64,000 bases of DNA from Pseudo-nitzschia pungens (lineage: Eukaryota; Bacillariophyta; Bacillariophyceae; Bacillariales; Bacillariaceae). Location: the NCBI GenBank assembly GCA_037355855.1, contig CM074762.1, forward strand, positions 3,596,001 through 3,660,000, in the 5' to 3' direction. The position numbers and the translations under genes are program-made. The notes under the pieces were generated by a model. The model was not told where the DNA came from and searched no databases. It was given only the letters and a program-made list of their open reading frames with translations. Numbering within the stretch: position 1 is the first letter of the stretch; every line of letters starts with the position of its first letter. Positions 34,150 through 44,000 of this stretch are shown piece by piece.

Positions 34150-36483
34150 ATGGTGTTGCTTAGTTATACCAATGGCCTTTCGAGGATCCCGAATGGACTC
34201 AACAATAGTCCCAATATCAAGGTGTTGGTCTGTACAGGAAACATAGGAAACGAAGAACCGAACGATGAATCCATCAATGAGTGGATACCCAGAGACGGTA
34301 GTACAAAATTAGTGTTGCAGAACCAAAAATACCCAATAAATGCCAACTATGGGAAGAGAAACCCAACGGAATCATGGCTCGGCAACGGCATGGAACATGA
34401 CACGAATGAAGTGAGTGATGGCGAACAGTTTGACATCATCGCCATTGGAATGCAAGAGGCAACGTTTGACCTGAGGGAAGCATCGAAATCCAAGATGAGC
34501 TCTACGTTTCAAAAAGTGACACATGTTGTGGAGCAAGCAACCAAAAACGAAAATTACAACGAAAAAAAAAGGTCCTCAACCAAAAATTCGAAACGGTTTC
34601 TGGGCAAGGACGAACAACTTTCGTCTATACACGAGAGAAGTACTCTACCGGAGGAGAAGGACGAATCTAGTAAAGAGTTTGATTATGGAAGAGGTCGAGA
34701 TGATACTCGTTTCTTGCACCAAACGTTAGGGTGTCATTTACCTAGTTACACTCGAGGTGTATCCTTTCAACGCGGTCAAATGAGACTCATGATCTTCTAC
34801 ATCGAAGACAACATCTCACTGGACGTGATCAGTGTCAAAGCACAGAACACTGGAATGGCTGGACTTGCCAACAAAGGTGGTATTGTGGCGGAATGCAATG
34901 TCAACGAGGGGACTAGAATTTCATTTTTGACTGCACATCTTGAGGCGCACGAGGGTTTGACAAAATACAACACAAGGTGTTCCACCATCGGAGATATTTT
35001 TCGGGGCACCTCATCCTTGGTTGGCGACCACCACTGTGACCTCTCTCTTACTAGTCATTTTATGTTTGCCATGGGTGATCTAAATTTTCGAACCAGACTA
35101 CCAGATTTTGAAATAGGATCAGAGGAGCATTTGGCAGAGGCGCATCGCCTGGCAAAAGAGAGAGATTGGGATACTTTGAACAAACACGATGAGTTATCGC
35201 TTGCTTTACGAGAAAAAAAATGTCTGGCTCGATTCTCTACCCCACGATGTGATTTTCCTCCTACTTTCAAAGTTGAAAGGAAAGATGGATATACTTATAT
35301 TTCAAAACGGTCCCCATCTTACACCGACCGAATATTATACAACGCAAACCATCTTTTGTTGCAGAATGTCAGCCTGCTGGCATACGAACCCATCGATCAT
35401 TTCACAACGTCCGACCACAAACCGATTCGTGGTGCATTTGAAATTCAGCTAAACCAAAAACTAAAATTCAAACCAATTCTGTCGAGAAAGCTATCGCGAG
35501 GGAAAAAACTGGCAGCTTCTACCTCAGCATTTCGTGTGAAAGTCAGAAAGATTCTTGGGAAAGGGTCTAATACCTCCGACGGAACAAGCGGCAAAGTCTC
35601 CAGCGAAAATTTTCACATTTTTATTTCTTCCATTCAATGCGACATTTCGAAGGAGTATTCAGGCTTGATTCAGACTCCTAGTCCGTGTATCTCGTTTGTT
35701 GCTACGCCGACGGATGCGATGAAGCCTGAGGGGGAAACCGGAGATTGGAGTGCCTGGTATCGAAAGAATTCGACCAAAATTGCTCTTGATATCAACGCTC
35801 TAGTTCCAATCAAAGGGACGACCAAATGGCCATGCACCGAACCTATTCCCAATACATTTAGTCCCCAGTGGGAAAATGAAATCAATTTTAAAGTTCGAAC
35901 GCATTTGGAGTCTGGAACTCCAGTGGATTTAACGGGTGCAATGCTGCATATCATGGTGCACGACACGAAAGACAGTATGAAATTGATTGGGTCGTGCTCA
36001 TTTAATCTTGCATCACTGATAATTTCCTCGTCGGGAGGAAAAACATCAGATGAGGAATTACATACAAATGCAGAACGATCTGGAAACGCTGGACGTATGT
36101 CATTAGCAGTGTCGATTGCAGCTCGGTTGAGAGGAAAAAGCAAACCGAAAAATCCATCAGAATCTCGCAAACGCGGAGTACTCAATCAAACGACGCCTGG
36201 TGAGATAAAGCTTAATCGACAAATATCTGCATTGCAGTCTGATAAGTTTGTGTCAGAGACGATTGCAGATAACTTGCTGCGATCAACCACCTTTGCATCT
36301 GAAAAAAGCCAGTCCTGCAAAGAAATCCTGACCAAGAATGGTAAAGAAGTTGGTAGGATAAAGTTCAATATTGATACTTGGTGGTTGAATGACGACAAGT
36401 TTTCCAATCTTTCCGTAAGAAGAGATACCGGCCGAAAAAAGAGGAGCAGGAAGAAATCAAATCGTTGGTGTTGGTCTTGCTGA
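34150..36483 (+). CDS. Inositol-polyphosphate 5-phosphatase with C2-like region and polybasic Cys tail
   Basis: A 777-aa intronless ORF. Residues about 22-435 form the IPPc catalytic domain, which removes the 5-phosphate from inositol phosphates or phosphoinositides. Visible motifs are KVLVCTGNIGNEEP, IIAIGMQE, NTGMAGLANKGG, the metal/substrate motifs MGDLNFRTRLP (about residue 308) and PSYTDRILY (about 390), and TSDHKPIRGAF (about 421). A charged insert of some 70 residues (about 118-185) sits early in the domain. Residues about 485-640 resemble a C2 domain (FHIFISSIQCDIS, FSPQWENEINFKV, LHIMVHDTKDS), as in SHIP-type phosphatases. The C terminus is strongly basic and ends in CWSC, a CaaX-like or acylation-prone tail, suggesting membrane attachment; this is inference. 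Confidence 0.88.
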   Translation: MVLLSYTNGLSRIPNGLNNSPNIKVLVCTGNIGNEEPNDESINEWIPRDGSTKLVLQNQKYPINANYGKRNPTESWLGNGMEHDTNEVSDGEQFDIIAIGMQEATFDLREASKSKMSSTFQKVTHVVEQATKNENYNEKKRSSTKNSKRFLGKDEQLSSIHERSTLPEEKDESSKEFDYGRGRDDTRFLHQTLGCHLPSYTRGVSFQRGQMRLMIFYIEDNISLDVISVKAQNTGMAGLANKGGIVAECNVNEGTRISFLTAHLEAHEGLTKYNTRCSTIGDIFRGTSSLVGDHHCDLSLTSHFMFAMGDLNFRTRLPDFEIGSEEHLAEAHRLAKERDWDTLNKHDELSLALREKKCLARFSTPRCDFPPTFKVERKDGYTYISKRSPSYTDRILYNANHLLLQNVSLLAYEPIDHFTTSDHKPIRGAFEIQLNQKLKFKPILSRKLSRGKKLAASTSAFRVKVRKILGKGSNTSDGTSGKVSSENFHIFISSIQCDISKEYSGLIQTPSPCISFVATPTDAMKPEGETGDWSAWYRKNSTKIALDINALVPIKGTTKWPCTEPIPNTFSPQWENEINFKVRTHLESGTPVDLTGAMLHIMVHDTKDSMKLIGSCSFNLASLIISSSGGKTSDEELHTNAERSGNAGRMSLAVSIAARLRGKSKPKNPSESRKRGVLNQTTPGEIKLNRQISALQSDKFVSETIADNLLRSTTFASEKSQSCKEILTKNGKEVGRIKFNIDTWWLNDDKFSNLSVRRDTGRKKRSRKKSNRWCWSC

Positions 36484-37241
36484 TCTGATAGGTTCAAAAT
36501 CACATATTGTTTCAACTGTATTTTTCAGTGGATTGAATTTCTTTTGATAAATCAAGCAGGATAGACGTCCTATACAAGAAATCAACAACGTAACACACTC
36601 AAGGACCTTCAAGTTAGGAGGAATATAAGATGCAATGAAACCCATCACTGTCATTAACATCATTACTCTAGGAAAGAGATATTCAGCTTTATCCAGTTAC
36701 ACTTCTGCTAGTATTGTGAAGACAACAGTAGTTGCAATGTTTCTTGAACTTTTTGAATTTATTGTTGAGAAGTCTGTGAACAGCTTTGAATAACTGATGG
36801 CAAGATGTACTCTGTATATTTCACACCTTTTCACATTACCTGGATGAACTCTATATATACTTGAGACATGAATCCAGCTGCAATGCTACAATAGGTTCAC
36901 AAGTTAGGTATGGCTAAAAATCTGAATTGTCACAACTGGAGACAATGTGAGGGTGACAAAGAAAAGTAAATAAATAAGAAACCAATTATGTCTCATCTTT
37001 GCTCTTTCTTGGAAAATTCAGCAGAATCATTACTCATCCACTGTTGCTGTTTGCTTCCATTCATTTTCCTCTGCAGCGCAATGGGTCTCATTTTCTTGGA
37101 TATCAGAGGAATCAGTTGGATTGGAGGAACCTGCTGACACTGATCCTCATACAGGTGTTATTGATTGGTAATGATTACTATCAGCCATTTAGTTACAGTA
37201 TTGTCACCCCTAATCTCATCAGCATCAATACAAATAGTTAG

Positions 37242-37278
37242 CAGAGAGAGAGAGTGGTGTGTGTGTGTGTGTGTGTGC
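37242..37278. repeat. (AG)n followed by (GT)n microsatellite
   Basis: About six AG units followed directly by about eleven GT units. Confidence 0.9.
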
Positions 37279-37475
37279 AGTCGAATTTGTTAGGTTTGTC
37301 CATGTTTTGGACTATTTTTTCTTTTTTGAGGTTTACCGTAGGTCTGATTTTTTCTTCTTCGATTGAGATGTTGAAGATGCTCTGATCACGAATTCGAAGG
37401 TGGAACCGTGGAACAACAGATCCAGTTCTCATTGAAAAAGTACAGTAAGGTTAACTGATATTCCGTACTATTCAT

Positions 37476-37567
37476 ACTACGGAATTCCTATCAGCTGTCC
37501 CCCGGCTTCCGTAGGAATGAGTAGTTGAGGATGTAGAACCGGGGATAGCTTATAGGAATTTTGTAGT
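37476..37567. repeat. Foldback (MITE-like) element, copy B
   Basis: A 92-bp relative of 21413-21505 in the same orientation: ACTACGGAATTCCTATCAG, CTGTCCCCCGGCTTCCGTAG, then GAACCGGGGATAGCT and TAGGAATTTTGTAGT. The arms remain largely self-complementary although copies A and B differ at many positions. Confidence 0.7.
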
Positions 37568-38538
37568 ATTTGTTTTTTAATCACCAACATTATCAGAGAA
37601 TAGTTGTGACGTATTCCGAATAGTACTTAGTGTAATCTACAATGGGATAGTGTTCTCGATGGGAGATAAGTAAACTTTACCATTTCGGAATCTGCGAATT
37701 TCCCATTACCACATATTGACGATAATACTTTCTTGTTGATTGCCTCTTTTATTTGAGGATGATCAAGGGAAAATTATTCTATGTTTCTTAACAAATCCAA
37801 GGCAAGTCAAAAATAAATAACAAGATTTCTCCGTAAGCTAAATAAAAAATGACTTGAAGATATTTCAAAACGGATAAAATCGACATTTTTCAGTGGTATT
37901 CATAACCCCAAAAAATGAAATAGCGAGTTTACTGGGATTGTTTTTGTTCTCCATCCACCTACCAAGACTAAGCAACAGATACGTGTTTCTGAAAAATCTT
38001 TTTATCTCAACACCAATGGTTTCGGGTATTCTTAATTCTACGAAGAAAGTAAGTTTGCTAAAACTGGAAAACTAAAGAAAAATCTTCTAGAACAAAGATT
38101 GATGAGGCACAAAATCGTTGTCCTTGGACACTCAATAATTGTTTCCGATGATACGTTGCTTTGAATATTATTATGGCGTGAACAAGTAATGATAAGTGAA
38201 GGAACCTACGGTACGGTAAACCTTAGCACTGACAACAGTTTTTCGGTCCCAGTTTTTCCTTTCCTCTCTCCTTTCTATCTCGAGAAAACACTTTCATCCA
38301 AGATTAAGGGTTCATAGAAGGAGCATAGTGGTAACTTACACTTCATTGATGATTTCATTGTGGAAACATTATTTTGTTATCGATTTATAGTGGCGTTGTG
38401 CAAAGAATGCTACCGCTGAGTATTGGAACCATTTTCTAAGCATCGATCAATCAACATTAAGGCTACGAATAAGACCCTACGGACCATATCCATCGTCCTA
38501 TTCGAACGGTGCCTTGCCTCTTTCCGAAAACTGCAATA

Positions 38539-40344
38539 ATGACACAAGAAATGGTGTTTGATGCTGACGGTGGTGATGGATTAGAAGACGACATTTCCCT
38601 CCTTTCTGGATTTGATGACGAAATAACTTGCAAAGATGATTCACTTGGTAGCGTTTACAGTTGTAGCGACAACAATAATTATACTTGCTCCAACAGCGAC
38701 ACGGAATTCTTGGCAATACGAAATTCCGGCCTGTCGCACAAGTGGCAGGAGACAACCTGTACAAGAAAAAGGGGTCCTTCTAGCATCGGAACGGGTAATG
38801 GAGGAAACACGCTGAATGTTATAGAGCACCCCTTATGTCAGACCACTGAAGTTCGAAAAGATCGTCAGCAACAACAGCAATCACCCTGCCCAACTGATTG
38901 CAAAGTAGATCCAAGTTCGACTCGAAAGATCGAGCCAATGGATACTTTGTTTGTGAAAAACGGATCCAGTAATGCTCAAAATAAATCCAAGAATAGTTCA
39001 TCTTCAATGAAGTCAGACATGCTGACAGCTAAGGCGAGCAGAGCCCGTCTCAAAAACATCATGATCAAACAAAATAAAAGTGAAGGACTCTTGACTCGAG
39101 CACTCAAGGCGAAATACAGGAATAGTGCCTCTCGACAGCAACTTGCTCTTTACAGCGCGAGTGCGCGGCAATTGTCGTCCGAAATGAACCAATCCTCGTC
39201 ACGGAGCGACTTTTCTAGCGACTTTTCTCGAGCCTATGGGAGTGAAATGGCCGAGGTTGGGACCCCATCAGTTGGAAAAGTGAATGCTACCTGGAACACC
39301 GCTTCTGGCGTTGAAACAAGTGGTAATACCTCTTTCCTCAGTGGGAGTGTCACAAGAAATAGAATGTTGTCAGCGACACACAAGGCTTCGAGTTTGCAAG
39401 ATCTTCTGGCCCAATCAACGGTAAAGTGTAGATCCCAATCGTTGCTAAGAGAATCTTCTGCACAGTCCCTGTCGAAGCGAAATTCATTCCAGTCTATTAA
39501 AAGTTTGAACAAAAAACTCGATGTTTCTTCTCTCCTACCGGCTAAGGGATACACAAAACGGCGAAGCGCTTCAAGAAGATGGTCTTTTCCAGCTATTGCG
39601 AGCACAGCATCTACTGCTCCGACTCTCTCCGAGCCAAACAAGGAGGAAATGAGACACAAAAACCATGCCAAATGTGATTCGTCAGATAGTTTACTCCACC
39701 AGGCTTGCCGGCTATTCCCCAACTCCCACTCTGTGATAGAAACGGCACTACGGTTTGATATTGATGCAGTTCGAAGATCGGTCGTTGTGACCGATAAAAT
39801 GGAATTGAACTCTTTAGAAGGGGCCAACAGCGCCTTGTACGGTTATCCTATCAACATCGCTCTGAATCATAGAGCCAATGCGAAAGTGCTACAGCTATTG
39901 GTTGAATCCGGACCCGATGTCTTGGCTTACAAGGACGGAGCAAACTGTTGTGCTTCGCTGGGAACTGCATTGTCTCTGAAACAGTGCGATTTGGATGTTG
40001 TCGATCTCTTGATTACGGCCAACCAACAGTGTGCACGAGTTGCAGATCGACGAGGCAATTACCCCCTGCATGTTGCTGTAAGCTATGGCAGATCGCTAGA
40101 AATCGTAAAGCGCTTGTGCTCCGTCTACCCCGAAGCCTGTGGCAGGAGGAACTTTCATTCTCAAACTCCTCTAGATATTGCTGTACAATCGACAAGATGC
40201 TCGGAAGAAGTTACGGATTATTTACGATGCACGGCATGCCCTGCGCCGCTTGCAGTCGTTTCCACCGGAAATGCAAACGAAAGTGACCACGTCTTCAGCT
40301 CTCTAGAGGACGGACTAGACGACATCATGCAAACAAATTTTTGA
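38539..40344 (+). CDS. Ankyrin-repeat protein with long Ser-rich N-terminal region
   Basis: A 601-aa intronless ORF. The first 390 residues are Ser/Asn/Lys-rich and probably disordered, with an acidic start and a basic KASRARLKNIMIKQ helix. Residues about 395-580 hold degenerate ankyrin repeats: SSDSLLHQACRLFPNS, GYPINIALNHRANAKVLQLL, DRRGNYPLHVAVSYGRSLEI and FHSQTPLDIAVQSTRC. Ankyrin repeats bind proteins; no enzymatic domain is present. ATG 38539 is the first ATG in the frame; a GTG 30 bp upstream is not used as start. Similar layouts recur in the gene at 56.2 kb. Function unknown. Confidence 0.75.
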   Translation: MTQEMVFDADGGDGLEDDISLLSGFDDEITCKDDSLGSVYSCSDNNNYTCSNSDTEFLAIRNSGLSHKWQETTCTRKRGPSSIGTGNGGNTLNVIEHPLCQTTEVRKDRQQQQQSPCPTDCKVDPSSTRKIEPMDTLFVKNGSSNAQNKSKNSSSSMKSDMLTAKASRARLKNIMIKQNKSEGLLTRALKAKYRNSASRQQLALYSASARQLSSEMNQSSSRSDFSSDFSRAYGSEMAEVGTPSVGKVNATWNTASGVETSGNTSFLSGSVTRNRMLSATHKASSLQDLLAQSTVKCRSQSLLRESSAQSLSKRNSFQSIKSLNKKLDVSSLLPAKGYTKRRSASRRWSFPAIASTASTAPTLSEPNKEEMRHKNHAKCDSSDSLLHQACRLFPNSHSVIETALRFDIDAVRRSVVVTDKMELNSLEGANSALYGYPINIALNHRANAKVLQLLVESGPDVLAYKDGANCCASLGTALSLKQCDLDVVDLLITANQQCARVADRRGNYPLHVAVSYGRSLEIVKRLCSVYPEACGRRNFHSQTPLDIAVQSTRCSEEVTDYLRCTACPAPLAVVSTGNANESDHVFSSLEDGLDDIMQTNF

Positions 40345-40589
40345 CGCAACAAGCATTCGAGTAACCCTTCAATCAATTTTACGTCACGAGGCGATGACAA
40401 AACCTCGAGAAACACGTTGTTTGGGACTTTTCTTTCGACAAAGTGTGTTGTGGCATCGCACATGTATTGATACAATGAGTAATAAAATAACTCCACAACA
40501 AGGTTGGGTTGGGGCTAAATCTTCATGAAACACAAAAACGACAGCTTGCGGTGTCTGGTCAACAAAAATGATTCAAATCCGATAAAGTA
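40345..40589. other. Short spacer before copia element
   Basis: 3' flank of the ankyrin gene up to the target-site duplication AAATT at 40590-40594. Confidence 0.6.
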
Positions 40590-40594
40590 AAATT

Positions 40595-41018
40595 TGTTGA
40601 GATGGTTGAAATATACGGGTTAATAGAAGTGTTACTTTATTGGATTCTATCTTTTACAAAATATGAGCCAGGTATTCTCCTCCAATAATCCCAACGATTG
40701 TTCTAACAACCATTGTAAATCACTCCTAAACCTCTTCCTGTGATAAACTCGCCAATATCCTTTTTGTCATTGCTCTAAGTACCTTCAGTTGGAGACATTG
40801 AATATTTGTTCAACTGTCTTGTCTTCATCGCAGATTCGCCACATTTCTGTCCTTACTATCGGCTTTGTGAACCTGAAATATTTGCTAGTTTGCACCTCTT
40901 GCCATCTGTTTTAGTGCTCTGTGTATCTTCTCCTTCGGACTGTATTTCTTCTCCTTTGAACTGTGTTTCCTTCATTATTTCGTCTGTCCGTTCTTCATTT
41001 GACCACTTTGTCTCAACA
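40595..41018 (-). repeat. 3' LTR of the copia element
   Basis: 424 bp, TGTTGAGA...TCTCAACA in element orientation. It contains AATAAA (rc of 40636-40641) near its 3' end, a likely polyadenylation signal. A purine-rich AGGGAAGTG string just inside (around 41019-41030) may be the polypurine tract. Confidence 0.93.
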
Positions 41019-41038
41019 CACTTCCCTATTTAACCTGT

Positions 41039-44000
41039 TCAGCTGACCAATTCGCTGCTGTATTGGTTAAATAAATCTCGAGACAAATTCTTAGTGTGCA
41101 TGTCTGGTGTCATATCATTCCCAGTTCTCCACTTCACCATAAGGAATCCTCTCTCCTTCAATTCCCGGAGAAAATTCTGTTTGACATCTATATGCCTGGT
41201 TCTTCCTCCCACAGACCAGTTGTTCGCCAAATCGACTGTGCCCTTGTTATCACAGTACAATATCATTGGCAACTCAATTTCCAGTTCCATGTTGATCATT
41301 ATGTGGTACACAAACATCATATCCTGTGCCGTAAGTACTGCTGAGTAGAGCTCTGCTTCTGTTGTTGACAGCGCTATAATTGGCATCATTCTGCTGAATT
41401 GTTTGACAATTGCGCCCTCTAGGTACACTATTCCGGCATTCACACTTCTTCTGCTGCTGTGTTTCGCGTACTCCGAATCACACTTACCGCTGATCGTGAA
41501 CTTGTATTTGCCCCGTCGTCCATTCCATGCACCAGGCTTATTTACCTTAATTGTGAATCCCTTCTTCTTGGTTGACACAATAAAATTCATGACTCTCTTT
41601 AGCGCTTTCATACTTTTGGTTCCCGCTTGTTGCATGTGACTCGACAATTCTCTCACGGCATTAAGTACATCCGGTCTACTCCATCTCATCATGTGTAACA
41701 AAATGCCCACTCCAGATCGATATTTAGTTTGTTCTTCCGGCATTAAAGGTTCATCCATTTCCGGATTGAACTCCAAAACACTTCCCGGCTCTGCTGGTGT
41801 AGTTGGGGCTTTATTGCTTGGTCCTGTACCTCCTGTGCATCCGAATTCATCTACAAATCGCTGCACCTTTACTGGTTGTGTCAGTCTTACTTGTCCTGGT
41901 GCTCTTTCCACCTGGCATCCCACATACTCTTCCAATTGCCCCAAGTCTTTACAATCCCATAAGCTCATGAATTGTTTTACTGTTTTCAAGACCAAATTCT
42001 TAGGCCCCGAAATACAGCAGTCATCTACCCAGAGCACAAACAACACGAGTTCCTCTTTCTCATACTTATAGAACACGCATGGTTCTGCTGGATTTCTCTT
42101 AAATCTCATAAATGCCAACGCTTTGCAACATTCTCGATAATACTGTAGCGCTGCCTGCACTGTTCCGTACTGTGTTTTCAATAACTTGAACACTCCCCAC
42201 CTTGGGTACCACTTTTCATATGCCTCCGGAATTTTCATATAGATCTGATGTTTCTCCGGATCCTGGAATTCCCCATTTAAGAATGCTCCTTCCACGTCCA
42301 CTAGATGTTGGTACCAGTTTGCCGCCAATGCTAGCACGAAACAGATTCGGATACTCACTTCTGTGGCCACTGGTGCTGACTTGTCGTGGCTGTCGTAGTG
42401 TTTCCCATCCTCTTGCTGAAACCCTCGAAATGCATTTCTGGCTCTGAACACTCCATTGGGCTTCTTCTTCATGGCCCATGTACTGTCAAACAGCTTGGTT
42501 CCAGCTGGTAGATCCTTTCGATTCACCACTTCAAACACGTTGTACTTAACCATCTTGTCATGTTCCACTTTGATAGCCTTTTCCCATTCCTTTCGGTCGA
42601 CTGTCTGCATTGCCTGCTTGTAATTCATTACATTGAGTTCTTCTGTATTCCCATAGTTTTCGCCTGTTGCTCCCACAAGAAATAACTCTCCTCTGTCGTC
42701 TGATAGTGCTGCTGCGACCAATCGATGCTGTTTTGTTGCGTCTATATACCCAAAAGCGTGTTCAACTGACACGAATATTTTCTCACCTTTTGTTAGTGTA
42801 AATAGGACTGCCTCTTCTGCCATCATACTCTCATCGTAGACCTCATCCAGCGCACTTGCGCCCGCTTCATCTAGTCCCAGTAGACAAGTTTCTTCTGCAT
42901 ATCCATCCTGTATTGCCAGTGCTGCCAACTCTGTCCCATCGTGTGCCAACGGCGCTCTGATTTGCCTTCCGGCTCGCGTTACAGCCCGAATCATTCTTGT
43001 ATCTGGAACACTTTCACTGCTATCTGACTCATAACTTGCTTCGGTTTCGTCTTGTGTATCGAACAACGGCTGTTCCGCCTCGAAATCGATAAATTCTGTC
43101 TGAACCGACTCGTTTTGACTGTTCGAACTGCTGTTGCTACCATCAGTCTCCACCGACTGCTCGTCTTCGATTGTATTGACGCCATCGATTTCAACCTGTA
43201 TTCCCGGCATAGCTGACTTCTCATAGTACATTCTTCCAAGCCATTGCACATCACGAGAGTACAACAGCTTCTTTGTGTGTGGGTCATACATAACGTAGCA
43301 ATCTCCGGCATGGTTCTCGGCATAATTGACAAACAGACATGTTTTGCCACGTGCCTTAACTTTCGCCGTACCTCTGGTGTGTGTCTTGACAACCCCGGCC
43401 ATTCCTGCCACCTGTAAATTGTTGACCCACTTAGGCAAGCACCCATACATGTGCTCATGCCTAGTTAATAGTTTGTCATGTACCTTCACTACTGTCAACA
43501 TATCCGTTTGTGCCGCCCACTTAAGGAAGTGAGTAAACAGCACATATCTGTATTTGTCCGGCACGTTTGCTGCGGTCAACGCTGAGCGCGCCTTTCCACA
43601 TAAATGGTATAGTTTCGTCTCCACTCGCGAATTTCGTTGAGGTGTCTTTGCTGTGTATTCAAACTGAGCATTCATTCTCCAGTCCTTCCCGTTTAACGCA
43701 CTCTCGAACTTGTAGTTCTCTCCGCCATCGTCGCAACGTACGTACTCAATAGGCTTGCCATTCTTCTTGAGACGATTGAACTTGGTACAGAATTCTTGAA
43801 TGAATCCTTTCTTTGATTTGTACCACCCCACGATGGTTCCTCCTGTCAGACCCTCTACTGCCACTGTCAGACAATTGTTGTATGGGAACACCACTTTTCC
43901 CTTCTTCGGTTCTTTAAGTGAGAGTCCATCGAGGTACCACTTCTGTCCGATCTTCGTGGCTGCGATTTTCTCTCCACCTCCCAGATTAGTTTGTCGGGCT

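Larger units (their letters stand above)
36484..38538. other. 2-kb gene-poor spacer
   Basis: No supported gene. It contains AG and GT dinucleotide runs (37242-37278) and the second copy of the foldback element (37476-37567). Confidence 0.5.
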
